Shown here: piece by piece, positions 32,745 through 44,894 of the stretch | Position numbering within the stretch: position 1 is the first letter of the stretch | Layout: every line of letters starts with the position of its first letter | Origin: Cordia subcordata | Lineage: Eukaryota; Streptophyta; Magnoliopsida; Boraginales; Cordiaceae | Direction of reading: 5' to 3' | NCBI GenBank assembly: GCA_028554755.1 | Contig: JAPTOF010000010.1 | Span: 15,590,501 to 15,654,500, forward strand | DNA length: 64,000 bases | The notes under the pieces: model-generated | What the model was told of the DNA's origin: nothing | The model's database searches: none | Seen by the model: the letters and a program-made list of their open reading frames with translations, nothing else | Made by a program: the position numbers and the translations under genes

Positions 32745-33205
32745 TAGAATGTAGATACCATATATCTTAAATATTATACACCCACTTAGTATCATGTACC
32801 TCACAGTAGTACGTTTACAACTTTGTTATTATAAATTTACAATTTTTATATTATACGTTCACAACTTTTAATTATTTACAAATCTCATGTTATATGTTTA
32901 TAATTTTAACACTTAAACTTTTAATTATTCACAATTTACTTATCTATTACTCTTATGAATTACATGTTTATGACTCTTTAATGCATGTTCATAATTTGTG
33001 AACGATTTCGAAGCTCGCAATCAGAGATTTTACTAGTGTCCGATCACTGAGCGTTTTGTTGTGTTGTGTTCGTGAGTGTGAGGAGAGTGAATTCATTAAA
33101 TTTCACGTTGATCTGATGGTCGGATTGTAAGATTTATTGGACAATACACTATGCATCTTTGGATGTACCATACTTTAAATGTATGGTATAATTTGTATCA
33201 TCCTT
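32745..33205. mobile_element. MITE copy B, downstream of CYP86A
   Basis: Same family as 26603-27129: shared order tttacaattttta, cacaatttacttatc, aatttgtgaacgatttcg, and gtgaattc.ttaaatttcacgtt. Degenerate inverted ends begin near ataccatatatcttaaa (left) and ataccatacatttaaag (right, reverse complement). Target duplication not resolved. Confidence 0.6.
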
Positions 33206-34190
33206 ATTGTTTAAAAAGAGACACTAGACCCCCTGTTGTCTTAAACAATAAAGCACAACACCCCACTCTGTTAAAAAATCCATTAGTTTTAAATGTGAAG
33301 GTAATAACTCACTAAAATTGCAATTGAGCTTCGTTTTTGGTGTGACAAACTCAATTTTTGTTAAAAATACCTTTCATTTTCAAAAAACATTTGTAGGAAG
33401 AAAGATTTAAACCCTTTAGATTAAAATTATATCCCTTTAGTTAATTAGACTACAAATATTTCTTATATTTAATTTCATTACAATGAGTAGATATCACCAT
33501 TTATAACGGGAAAAAAATACCTCCACTATACCACCCATCAGTGCCACTACCGTGAGGCTAAATGGTGCATCCAATCTCAAGTAAAATCTTTTATTTGATT
33601 TTTTATGTACAATTTAAATATAAAGAACTAAACCAAACACTTAAATCATGATACAGAATTGTGCTTGTCTATAGGTATGAAAGAAAGAGGGCTTGATAAC
33701 TTTCAATTTTGTATTTAAAATTGCAAACCAAATAGAAACTCAAAATTAGGGGCTGAAGTTGACGACTAAAGAGCTGTAGCACTGGATGCCTTGTGCCTCA
33801 CCATGGAAATAAAAGATGGCACATGGAGCTGCCCCGTCAGGGGCAAGGGAGAAGCAGAGAGAGTGGACATAAAGCCATCAATGTTATGTGTTTCCATTGT
33901 TGGTGGGAGGTGGCGTTGTTACTATTGGTGGGAGGCGGCTGTGCTGCTGTTGGTGGGAGGTAGCAGTGCTGCTTTTCTTGGGTGGATAGTGTTTTGGTTG
34001 GGGTGGGGATAGAAGGAAAGAAGGGAGTAATTTTGTTTAAAAATGAAAAAAAAAAAAAAAGCTAAACAAGTGATGTATTTATATAAGGTCATTTGAGTCC
34101 TTTTGTATTTTCTGTTAACCAAAACAAGCTGGGTTAACAAGCGGGACTATACATTTTTAGTTAATCACAAAGGGTAGAGTGCAATTTGCC
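33187..34190. mobile_element. Possible inverted-repeat element
   Basis: The left end (taatttgtatcatccttattg...gagacactagaccccc) resembles the reverse complement of the right end (gcaaattgcactctaccctttg...tatagtccc). Interior is non-coding, including a polyA run at 34050 and a short minisatellite. Ends are approximate. Confidence 0.35.
33898..33980 (+). repeat. Minisatellite, about 27-bp unit
   Basis: Three imperfect units of ttggtgggaggtggc followed by a variable tgttgctgct-like tail. Confidence 0.7.
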
Positions 34191-34351
34191 CTATCCATTT
34201 ATTAACAGTGGAAACTTTTTCAACACCTCATATTTGCACATGTACTCTCATGACAACTAAACATTAAAACGTACAATTCTATTTTTTGGACTAATATTTT
34301 TTCTCATTCAAGTTATTATTTACCAATAAAGAAACCAACCCTATTTAGGTA

Positions 34352-34352
34352 G

Positions 34353-34389
<37 letters not shown>
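34352..34389. repeat. (GT)n(AT)n microsatellite
   Basis: A run of GT units followed directly by AT units. Confidence 0.95.
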
Positions 34390-35404
34390 GTCCTGTCACA
34401 GAAAAATAAAAGTGATTCAGTAAAGATCCAACTAAAAACTCCAAGCTTTGAATGGCAAAACTAGTGCTGTTGTTCTCCTGCATGACCTTTAAGAAAGGCC
34501 AACTCCAGTGGTACGCTGGTGTATGGCCCTCCAATGACTAAGTTAGATGTTAGTGTTGGGGAATAAGTATTTACAGTAAAGAATATTTAGAAAGGGAATA
34601 CTGCTCAAAGGGGAAACTGCTACCTCATGGACTATATATAAGGTTAACCTGAAGTCACAAATGGCCACATTTCTTGCACAAACTTGGAATTTAAACGTAC
34701 TTGGATCAATAATTGATTGGGATTGGGTCGAGATGTCTCTTTAATCGAATGGATTGTAGCTATCATTTGGGTTAGCTTCTTAACAATAATTGAGTTGGAT
34801 TGACTTATGGTCGAGTCGAGTCGAGTCGTGCTTTTGGATCGAGTTTGCATAATAGCCATCAATAGTTCCTTTACTTTTCATCTAATTTTTAGTAGATTAA
34901 AAGTAACTTTTCTGTCTATAGCTTGACTTAACAATACTTTAAGGGTGAAACTTCAACTTTGTCCTTGCCTCCTCATATGTAATCCAATAGTCTTCCCTGA
35001 GTCATTCTATTCGCTACTACCCTTTGAGTTTATTTTTGCATTACCCCTATTAACCTTCACACCAATCCATTCCACATGACCAAGCGTGATCTCAATGCAC
35101 TCGACCCAATCTATTCTCGTAACGCTTATGTCACATTGCTATTCGCATATCGAGTGAGGATCTTTTGAATGATATGATATACAATTGATTGAGCCACGAG
35201 AAGGTGATAAGATCGATTGTGCATATGGGTGCTTTAATGCCATCCTTCTGTTATACCTAAACGAGTCTCACATAGCTCCCATGTTTCCATTTTAACTTTA
35301 ACACATCCCTTTGCTTGTACTTAGCTTGCAGGATTCTTTTCTACCCGTTCATGGACATACTTTTGGGCAACATCTCTCTCACATCCTAAAGTAAGTTTTT
35401 ATTG
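34390..35404. other. Intergenic region without recognised features
   Basis: No gene recognised. A short gagtcgagtcgagtcg repeat occurs at 34812-34828. The stretch ends at the LTR starting near 35405. Confidence 0.5.
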
Positions 35405-37288
35405 TTTTTGATCATGTAAATCTAAGCCTTACATTTGTAAGTGTGCGGGTCGTGTGTAGTGAAGCGTGCAAGTACGGGATCGTTCTTCTACGGGGAGGCC
35501 AACCAAGGGTGATTCTACAATATGTGTGCTTTAGAAAGCGATGCTGAAAACCTAAACTACCAATTACTAGGGTTTGCTGGATGGATGGAGCTCAAGGAAA
35601 TAAATGAAACTAAAAACAATATAAAACTACGTGGGTGTGTGTGATGGAAGGTGTCAAGCTAAGCTAAAGGGATTAACACAAAGTGAGAGAGCTAGGGTGA
35701 CGTAGAGTTGATTATGGGATTGGCATTAAAATCTCAAATTGGGTTAATTGATGGATTTTGGTTGATTTTTTTAGAATTCCTAATTAGTTACCTTATTTTT
35801 CTCTAGGCCTTAGTGCAACTCTATCGCTAAGTGAGCTTTTCTTAGAGTACAGTTTTGTGTTTATGACCTATCATTTTTGGGCTAACCAATTAAAGCTTCT
35901 AGAGATATAGATTGAATCTACCCTAGTGTCTAAGCCATTGGTTGGGTTTAAAGTGAGACCTAATCCATCTAAGGTCAATTAAACTAAGCAAGAAACCTAT
36001 TAGGTGGATTATATTTAAAGCTAAAGAAAACTCAACTAAGTCCAATCATTAATTAAACACAATCAATCATGCATCACAATAGCGAGTCAAGTATTCAAAG
36101 TGCAAATCTATACATGTTCTTGATTATGGCATTTGTTGAACACATAGACATATTCAACTTTCAAATACATAGACATTCTTAGATTACACCATTTGAGCAA
36201 TAAAGAACCAACATGTATATAAATAAAGCATGCTTCACTATTAAGGCATATAAACACACATATAGACATGAATGAATACAAGGCCACTTCATATATCCTT
36301 TACACAAAAACGTAGATGTGCTAGGATAAAGCTATGGAAGAAATTAATATCTAGCATGCATCAAGATAATATATGCTACTTCATTGTAACATATCATCAA
36401 ATACTTAGACATGTAAGAAAGATAGTCATTAAAACCCTAAAAGCAAAGCATGTATTAATCCATCAAAAACCTACAATAAAGAATTTACTAATCTAACCCA
36501 TAATACAAGTATTAATCACCCTATATAGATCTACTCAAACATAGTAAATACAAGAACAAGAAGAAACAAAAAAGACTCCTCCATATTCTTGCTTTTTCTC
36601 TAAAAAATTTCTTGCAATACAAGTGTTTGATTCTCCAAGCTTGCTTGATTTGATTTGTAGATATGTGTGAAAGAGTGTATGTGAGGTGGGTGAATATGGA
36701 AATAGGTTAGGATTTAGTGGGTATGAAGATTAGATGATTAAATGATGAAATAATGACCTAAAATGAGCTTACATAGCTATGCTACAGGTCTTGCCAGTCT
36801 CCTCAACCAGTCAACCAGCAATGGGACTTAGGCGACTGGTTCTGGCAACATTTTTCTCTGCTCTCTGCCTTTGCTAGTCACCCATCTGGTCGACCAATAG
36901 AGCACTCAGGGTGATTGGTAGCTTCAACCTTTTTGCTCCATTTGAGCTCCGTTTCATGCTCAGTAGTCTTGTTTTTGCCTTGAACCACTTTCAGAAGCCT
37001 TTAGACCCATTTTTCTTGACTTTTTTATCCCTACAAATATATTCAAGCTTTATCCATGCCATCTACATCTTCAATCAAGCTCCAAACATCTCGTCAAAAC
37101 TCACCTAAAACATGAAATAAGTTTATTTTAATGTAGCATTTACTTTCTAAGCTCAACTATGACCACTTAAACCTGATTATGCACAAGAAAGATTTAAATG
37201 CTATCTAACAGACTTTGTAAAGCATAAAACCCCTCAAAACAAGTATGAAAAATGCTTTGCACAATCACACACAAAACACGGATATCAG
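35405..37288 (-). repeat. Athila-type LTR (3' LTR of a minus-strand element)
   Basis: Matches the 47064-48926 LTR in order: the gtgcgggtcgtgtgtagtg block near the left end, taaagtgagacctaatcc near 35950, repeated cacatagacat words, and the gaccagtcaccagc-type block near 36800-36910. It ends at 37288 in GGATATCA. Its right flank is purine-rich on the minus strand. Confidence 0.75.
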
Positions 37289-37378
37289 TTTTCTTCTTTC
37301 CTTATTTCTTTATTGTTCCATTTTCTTCCTTGGGTTTCTTCTTCCCCTTCCTTATTTTTTCTCCTTCCTTTCCCTAGG
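37289..37378 (-). other. Polypurine-rich tract beside the LTR
   Basis: On the minus strand this is an almost pure purine run just before the LTR start, as expected for the priming region of the 3' LTR. Confidence 0.5.
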
Positions 37379-37431
37379 AAATTAGCCACTGTCCTTTTCT
37401 TGGGGCCACTGTCTGATGTAAACTCGGTGGT

Positions 37432-40400
37432 ATAGAAGAACCAAGATCAAATTGCACCAAGTTAAACATCTGCAAGTGTACAAATCGTGTCTAGTACAAT
37501 GTTCGCATATGCGAGATTCTCTCCATAGGAAAGCTCCTAAGCTCGATCTACTATGTTTGTGTGCAACAGAAGAGCTAAGTACATGTATGTAAAGGATTAA
37601 AGAGAGCTTAGTGATTAACTAATGAAATAGAATGCAAGAATATAAATGAAAACTAAAGCACGCAAACTAGACTAAAAGAAAGTAAAATGAAAGGAAGGAT
37701 AGCAAACGGGAATGACCAGGACAAGTTTTGGGAAAGAGATCTAGGGTTTTTGGAGGCCAAGAATGCTTCTAGGGTCAGAATTTTGCACTAGGTGAGTGTT
37801 CTTGGTCTTACGATGGTGCTTACTCTCTTTGCTAACTCTATTGTTTTTTTTTTTTGCGATGCAAGTAAGTGTGGTATTTCATTAATCAATGGATGAATGT
37901 TCAAGGTTTTACATGGCTATACAAAATATTTTCAATCTTCCATAATTTCCCAATTTCAATATTTAACCTAGTGGAAGAGAATTTCTTTCCAAACGTAACT
38001 TTACATCTAACATTGTTATAAATTTCCGCAAAAATAGATTCTCCTGTCTTGACCTCCTTGTTGAAGAGTCTTCTATTCTTTTCAAGCCAAATGTGATAAA
38101 TGATGCTCCAAAAAAGTGCTTTAAAATGACGACCATCAAATTTTCATCCTGGGCATATGGAGAAAGGAAGAAATTGATCTCATCCCATTCATAGATATTT
38201 GTTGGGCAACAAGTGAGTTGGAGCCCTTTTCTCCAAATACGCCTCTTGAAACCACAAGAGAAAAAGAGATGATCTCTAGTTTCACAACCCATGTGACAAA
38301 AGGTGCAAAGAGGGTTTATTTTCATTCCCCAATGAAGAATATTGAATTTTGTGTTGAGCTTATCCTTCAAAGCTAGCCATGTGAAGAATGCATCCCTTGG
38401 GTTGTGACCCTTAAACCAAGCAAGGTGATGACCCCTTAAAATATCTCCTTTTTGCCTCACGCATTCCCAAGTGTTTTTAAAGGTGAAAGTTCTATTTGGG
38501 CTAAGTGTCCAAGAGAAGGTATCCATATTCTCATCCACAAGAACAAAAGGAGGGGGGCGAATATGGACCAAATTGATTGGCCAAATCCAAGATGTATCTC
38601 TAAAAGTGGAATTAACTTTAGCATCCAAGGGGGGATCATGAAAAGCATTGTTCCAATATTGAAAAAGTGTACCTTTTGAGTGCCAATTGTCATGCCAAAA
38701 GAATGTGAGATTACCATCACCAAAAATGTGCTTAATGTGCTTTCTTGCTTTCAGCTCGATACTTCAAGAGTCCTTTAAAAATCCAACTAGTATCATGCAG
38801 GCAATTAAGATTCCAGATTGATTTCCCTTTTATGTAGTTTCCATGAATCCATCAGCTCCAAAGGGAATTCCTATTTGTGTACATCCTCCAAATGTCTTGA
38901 GCACAAATGTAGTGTTAATATCCTCCATTCTTCTAATACCAAGGCCTCTCTCTTTAAATGGAAGACAAACCTCTTTCCAAGCAACTTTTGGACCCGTATT
39001 CCTCTAAAGAAAAGCCTTGAAGTTTGACTTAATAGAGACAATGACAAATTTTGGAATATGGACAGCACTTGCCCAAAAGGCACAAATTTGGGTAAGAGTG
39101 GACTTTATGAGTAAAATTCTTCCCGCAAAAGAGAGCCATTGATTTACCCAATTTCCAATCTTGCAATCAATCTTCTCTAAAAGTGGAAGAAAATCGGATT
39201 TCCTAAGTTTTCTTGAGACAAGGGGAATACTCAAATATCTCATTGGAAGAGCACCTTCTTTGAAATCAATTTCTTCTAAAATGGCTTGCCTTTCATCATT
39301 TTGCACTCCCCTGAAGAAAACTTCACTCTTCATTTTGTTTATCTACAGCCTGGAATAAGATGTAAACTTGTGCAAAATCTCCATGATGCATTTGATTGAA
39401 TTAAGATTGCCCTTGCAAAAGATAAAAAGATCATCTGCAAAACAAAGATGGTTGAGCTTGAGTTTTGTACATTTCGGATGAAAGCCAAAATTTGAATTCC
39501 TTGCAAGGTTGTTGAGCATGCATGTAAGGATTTCCATAGAGATAACAAAGAGGTAGGGGGAAAGGGGATCTCCTTGTCTAATGCCATTTGCACCAATGAA
39601 GTATCCTTCCAAGCCTCCATTAATTGAGATAGAGTAGCTTGGGGAAGAGATGCAACCCAATTACCCAAGGCTCGCTGGCTAACTCCATTGTTACCCAATT
39701 ACTAAACCTAATCGACTACCGGTGCATTACCCTAGGTTGCAAGTGGATTCCTATCTCTATGGTCAAGTGTAAGCCTCTCTACACAATTTAAGCTTTCACG
39801 GCACTTGATCAAGCAGGTAGCAGGTGTTCTACACTACTTAACTAACTAACAGTGTGATCTCCTAGGGTTTAGATGCAATATTAGCCCTTGGGTGTAACGT
39901 TGTCCAACAACCCAGGTTTGCACGTTAATTAATCATGTGTGCTAGTTCAATTGCTTAGCTTAATTAACTACTGGTGTTAACTTTGATTAGTGGTGCATCT
40001 CTAGTCCTAGTCCTTTAATAAGGCCAAGTGTAGCTATGGTCTACAATCACAAGTTTTACGCTAATTAATCAAAGCAAGCATTTGAAATAATGTAGAAGTA
40101 GAAGTCAAGGCAAACCCCTAACTTCATGGAATTCAAGGATCCATTAAACTCACTAATCAAGCTCAAATACATGATTTCAAAGCATACCTATATCATCTTA
40201 ACACTAAACAAGCCAATTCAAGAGGGTATTTAGCAATAACAAGCTCCAATCACGTGAAAATTTAGGACAGAAACAAAGCCATAACACCAATCCAACACCT
40301 ATTGTAAGAATTCAACCTTAACTAATAGACATTCAACTCATGATGTAAAAGAGGATTCAAAACTAAAAATTAGGTCCAAAAACATTAGATAAATGTTTAG

Positions 40401-42008
40401 GAAACTCGACTACAAAGTATAGAATTTCTTTCCTCTAGCTAAGCACAACAACTTGACTCGTGCACTCGAAATCAAGCTCTGAAACGTCAAATTTTGGCTC
40501 TGATTTCTGCAACATTTTAGCTCAAAATCAGCTTGAATCAGCCATGAACTTGCAAATATTAATGTCCAATTAGCCTATTAAGCTACAATAAGCTTGAACA
40601 AGCTAAATCGACGAAAAACATACGAAAAAATGCAAAATAGGCTAGCATTTGGTTCACGTTTTTGAGCTGTTTTCCTTCATTTTCTGCAAAAATGGAGCTA
40701 AAAAATGAGCTCGGAACACCTGAAACCTCGCCTTCTCATCGCTTTCTTGTTTCTCTAAGCTTTCATGGAAAAAAGAAGCTAAAAAAGTGAAAGAAAAGGA
40801 TAAAAATGGTGTAAATTTGCTGCAGTTTTGTTTTGTTTTTGTTTTTGTTTTTTTTTTTTTTTCCTTTTCTCCTCTTCTATCCTTTGCCAAAATGGCCTTA
40901 TTTTCTTTTTTCTTGCAGCTCGTTGCAATACTTTTTTGCCCCAGCTACTGTTCGCATCTTATATAGTGCAAAGTGTGCGAGATAATGGGTGCTCGCGTGC
41001 ATCTGAGGGAGTGTGGGGGTGGGGTCCTCGGGTGGTATTGTGCAATTATGTGGCTTTTCTTATTTTATTGTGCATGTGTAAAGTCAACAAGGGGGCCATG
41101 TATATGTATGCATGTATATAAGGAATGAAATGAGAAGTGGGGTGTGTATGGAGTTGGCTTGAGTGGTGTGATAATATATATTGTATTATAGTATTGTTAC
41201 ATATGTGCGTATTAACTATATAATAATAATATGGTGTAAGTGCACGTCTATTAGTATTTAGGTGGGGGACGGGTAAGGAAATGTGCATATGTGTGTGATA
41301 CATAGTATATATATATATATATATATTATGTATTCTTTTCTTCTAACATTCTAACCTTATAAGATTACTACCTTAATAAAAGCATTAGCCTAATAAATAC
41401 TAATCTATTTTTGTCCTAAAACCCTAAAACTAATTAATATGTCCTAAATCTAATTCACTAATTAACTACTAACCCTTATTCTAAACTAACCTATACTAAA
41501 ATACTATAATACTACTAATATAATATATTAAAATAATACTAATTTTAAACTACTATAATATAATACTATAATAATAATAACTATACTAAACTATAATATT
41601 AGTTATACTAATATTTATACTATATACTATTAATAAACTAGTATTCTACTATACTACTATATAATCTAATATAAGAGGAATAGATAATAAGTCAAATAGC
41701 AAAGAAAATTAATAAGACAAACATTAAAATAAAACAAAAGAGAAAAATGTATTAAAACTCATAAAATAACAATCAAACACTAAGTATGAAAAAGTTAAGA
41801 AAACTATCTAATCACGAAGAAAAAGCACATAATTAGCACACATATTTAACTCAAATAAGTATCAAAATGTGCACGCACACCAATTCAATTTATATCAACA
41901 CCCAAGCATAGATTGCTATGCAAATGCACTCTCAAAGGTTCAAAACACTCCTAAGATGTATGCAAATGGCATCAATAAGCACACATAAATTGACACGCAT
42001 CAACACCC
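37432..42008 (-). repeat. Athila-type LTR, interrupted by a LINE
   Basis: Left end has the diagnostic tgcaagtgtacaaatcgtgtctagtac block. The right end is the CGCATCA terminus at about 42003-42009, directly next to a purine tract on the minus strand. The LINE at 37844-39677 lies inside it. The rest is LTR-like noncoding DNA, including a polyT tract (40846-40862), a TA microsatellite at 41305-41327 and a low-complexity acta/ataata stretch at 41400-41700. A minus-strand TATATAA-like box lies near 40958-40964. Confidence 0.6.
37844..39677 (-). mobile_element. 5'-truncated LINE with target duplication
   Basis: Minus-strand ORF2 pieces: RT palm with GIRQGDPLSPYLFV and the catalytic FADD (39660-39343), RT connection (39333-39004; FAGRILLIKSTL), and zf-RVT (38628-38200; FFTWLALKDKLNTKF with the C..C...H..C pattern). 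Frameshifts separate them. The plus-strand T run at about 37844-37855 is the polyA tail. GCTAACTCTATTG (37831-37843) and GCTAACTCCATTG (39678-39690) flank it, a 13-bp duplication with one difference. Endonuclease and ORF1 are missing. Confidence 0.88.
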
Positions 42009-42494
42009 CCCAAACCTTCCCCTTATTTGTCCTCAAGCTAGTCTATTGACATGCTTTTCAAAGAGTTGATTGACTTGCTATCTGTTCGCTTCTAAAGGGT
42101 GTAAAGGATCATTCCGCTTGTCTAAGGACCAAGCCTTTTTCGGAGTCTGCTTTCAATCACAAGGGTCCTTGCACCTCATGAGAACTTACCATATAGCTAG
42201 AACAATCACAAACCTAGGGTTCTAACTTACGCGCCTGGGATATTGATACTTCGTGCCTTATCGACTAACATGGCCTCCCAACATACACTTAGCCCTCAAA
42301 GATACAAGGAAAAAAAGAATACATCACAATGGCTTACATTTGACGTAAGAGCCTTATTCACAATACAACAAAATAACAAAAGAAAACACTTATGTCAAAT
42401 TGACATTGTGTCACTTGACAGTTATTCACATACTTCACTTTTTCATCTTTTTCTTGGCATTTCATCTTTTTCTTGCCACTTCACCAAACAGGAG
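42009..42494 (-). repeat. Athila-type 3' internal region with polypurine tract
   Basis: On the minus strand the purine tract (gggaaggtttggggggtg, complement of about 42006-42024) abuts the LTR. The remainder corresponds, inverted, to 6350-6940. No coding sequence. Confidence 0.6.
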
Positions 42495-42860
42495 AAATAA
42501 GCATGCATTAGTATAGCGTTTGTCTTTAAACTCAACTATGTACATTTGCTTATGCTTAAGCCTAACTCTAGTATATATACTATACTAATGCATCTCTTGA
42601 AGCTCAAAACACCATTTAAAGTAGACAAATAACGATGCAAACACACACCAAAATGCAACACATTGGCACTTCCAAACCTGTTCCTTGCTTGTCCCCAATC
42701 AAGCCCAATCTTCAGTTTATTTCTAAAGCCGATGCAAGGGTTACCTAAGGGATTGACTCGCTATCAAGGTTAGTCTAAGAAGCATGAAGGAGGCATTCCT
42801 ATTGTGGAAAGATCCCCAAATCTCTTTGGATCCTCCCGCTGCTCATAAAGGGCCTGTTGC
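42495..42860 (-). repeat. LTR end fragment plus adjoining 3' internal region
   Basis: 42495-42665 is the outer end of another Athila-type LTR (tactaatgcatctcttgaagc ... caacaca). 42666-42860 is the internal region next to it, with ttgcttgtcccc and gggattgactcgctatc matching 6860-6950 in inverse orientation. Confidence 0.6.
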
Positions 42861-44748
42861 CCAGAAAATGAATCTAAGAGGGGTGTGAATTCGATTATTG
42901 GCACAATTAAGCACTTAAAACTCTAAACAATTATTTCATGGAAAAGCACATGCAAAATTCAAAGTAAGTACTTGAAATATAAACAGCATAGGGTTAAGAG
43001 TATCAAATGTAGCGATTTAGAGTGGTTCGAACTCCCGAAGGCCTAGTCCACTACCTAAGGTTTTCCCTTAGGGTTTCAAAAACTTCACTAGTGAATTGGT
43101 TTCCTGCTTAGTACATTATAGAAGCATAGAACAACGATCACAACCCTTGCTTCACCACAAGGACCACAAGTATTAACCCAATACTTGAGGATTTCAACCC
43201 TTCACTCTTGAGAGAAGTTCCTCACAACTATGCTATCCAAGAGTAAAGAAAATCAGAACTAATGTATTAGTAGAGAGTTTGGAATACAAGAACTTCTTTT
43301 GAGCAAGTGTACAAAGGTATTTAAACCTTCCTATGTTGCTCTAAGTAGATAAGTAATTTATGAAGCTTAAGAACTTGTTCTTAAATGCCAATGACATGCA
43401 ATCAATGAAAATTGTAATGAATAGAGCAAGATTGCAGTAGATGAAGTATATTGAATGCTAGAGAGCTTAGAAGGATGTTTTGAACAAGTTATTGTCAGAG
43501 TTGGGAGGAAAAGAATGTATTTATAAGTCCAAAAAGTAAATCTCCTAACGGTCAAATTTAAAAAGCATCTTAGAAGGCTACCAAAATACTCTACCGGTCG
43601 ACCCCCTAGGTGTTCCGGTTGTTCCACAAGCCAAATGGCCTTACCAGAACACTCTACCGGTCGATTGGTAGGCTTTTTCGGTAATGAAATATTGCTATCT
43701 GATTTTATTATAGCACTGAGTCGGTCGACCGACTGTGTAGGCTGGTAGATGTAGAAAAGGCTGCTTTACTTTTTACCAAAAAGTTGCTATACATCTAATC
43801 AACAGTAAGTAGCGTTTTTTTGCAGATTTTCACAGCCCAAGACAACTACTATGCATCTATTTTCATTTCAATAATAAATGCTAACACCAACTTAGCTTCT
43901 AAACATTTAACGAAAGATTAAAGACTTCTAAAAAACAAGATTTCAGATTTATGGATGAGAAAAGTCTTTTCATGTAATAGCTTTATCCAAGGGGTAATAA
44001 TTTTATACAAGAATGCTTATTTACCTATTATGCCAACTCTATACTTAAAATAGTGCACTTTCACTGCAAAGCTATGCCATTATGTACATATATTCATACA
44101 TATTAGCATATATATATATATATATATCTATAATGCAAAGCTAATATACAAGATAATGCACTTTTATTGTAGATTTCATGCAAGTATGGACATATATACA
44201 TATACATAAACATATATATATGCACCAAAGTATCAAATACCAATGCAATAGAAAATGCTATGTACATGCAACTCCATAATGCAAGAATATGGACTATAAG
44301 AGTTAATTTTCTACAAGAAAAGAAAATCATGCAAGTGTAATTACATGATCTCCTATAAAGACAATAACGATGTTGAAGACTATACTAAACATGATATATG
44401 CACATAGGTTAAGGAAAAAGATGATCAAGTATAAAGAAAACAAAAACCATAAGCAAAGTTGAATGAGTATGTATGCAATGCAATAAGTTATTAAGCTTAT
44501 AGTATTTGCTTACGTACTAAGATCAATTTGACAAAAGCTAAGAACAAAGAATTGTACTAAATCTTCAAGAAAGCTCCGTAGAACTTCAATCTTCATGCTC
44601 CATACACTATTCTTTTTTCTCAAATGCCTTCACCTTGCTCAAGCTATTATAACTAAGATATACAAGATACTTAATGGTAGCAATTAACAAAATACAATTA
44701 TGGAATCATCAAAATATAATTATCATGATTAAAACCCATAAGTTCACA
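42860..44748 (-). repeat. Sirevirus-like copia LTR
   Basis: On the minus strand it ends in a GTGTGAATTCGATT/AGAGGGG-type terminus near 42870 and begins next to a GGGGGAGA polypurine box at 44749-44765. A minus-strand TATA-like box (TATAAATA, 43518-43525) lies in the interior. A microsatellite occurs at 44109-44128. No coding capacity. Confidence 0.6.
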
Positions 44749-44890
44749 TTCTCCCCCTTTTTGATGATGGCAAAATTATCAAAATTGGAGTCTAAGGAGG
44801 AAACTCCCCTTTACTTCAAGACTCTCTCTTAATGATAGCATAACAATTTAAGCTATAAGAGTAATAAAAACATTCAAGAACCTAGAATCC
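44749..44890 (-). other. Sirevirus-like polypurine box and flank
   Basis: AAAAAGGGGGAGA on the minus strand marks the priming site for the LTR at 42860-44748. The flank up to the gag frame at 44895 has no recognised coding sequence. Confidence 0.55.
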
Positions 44891-44894
44891 TCAC

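Noticed and set aside
40828..41121. Phe/Cys-rich ORF as a gene
   Set aside because: Starts in a polyT tract within LTR sequence and has no domain.
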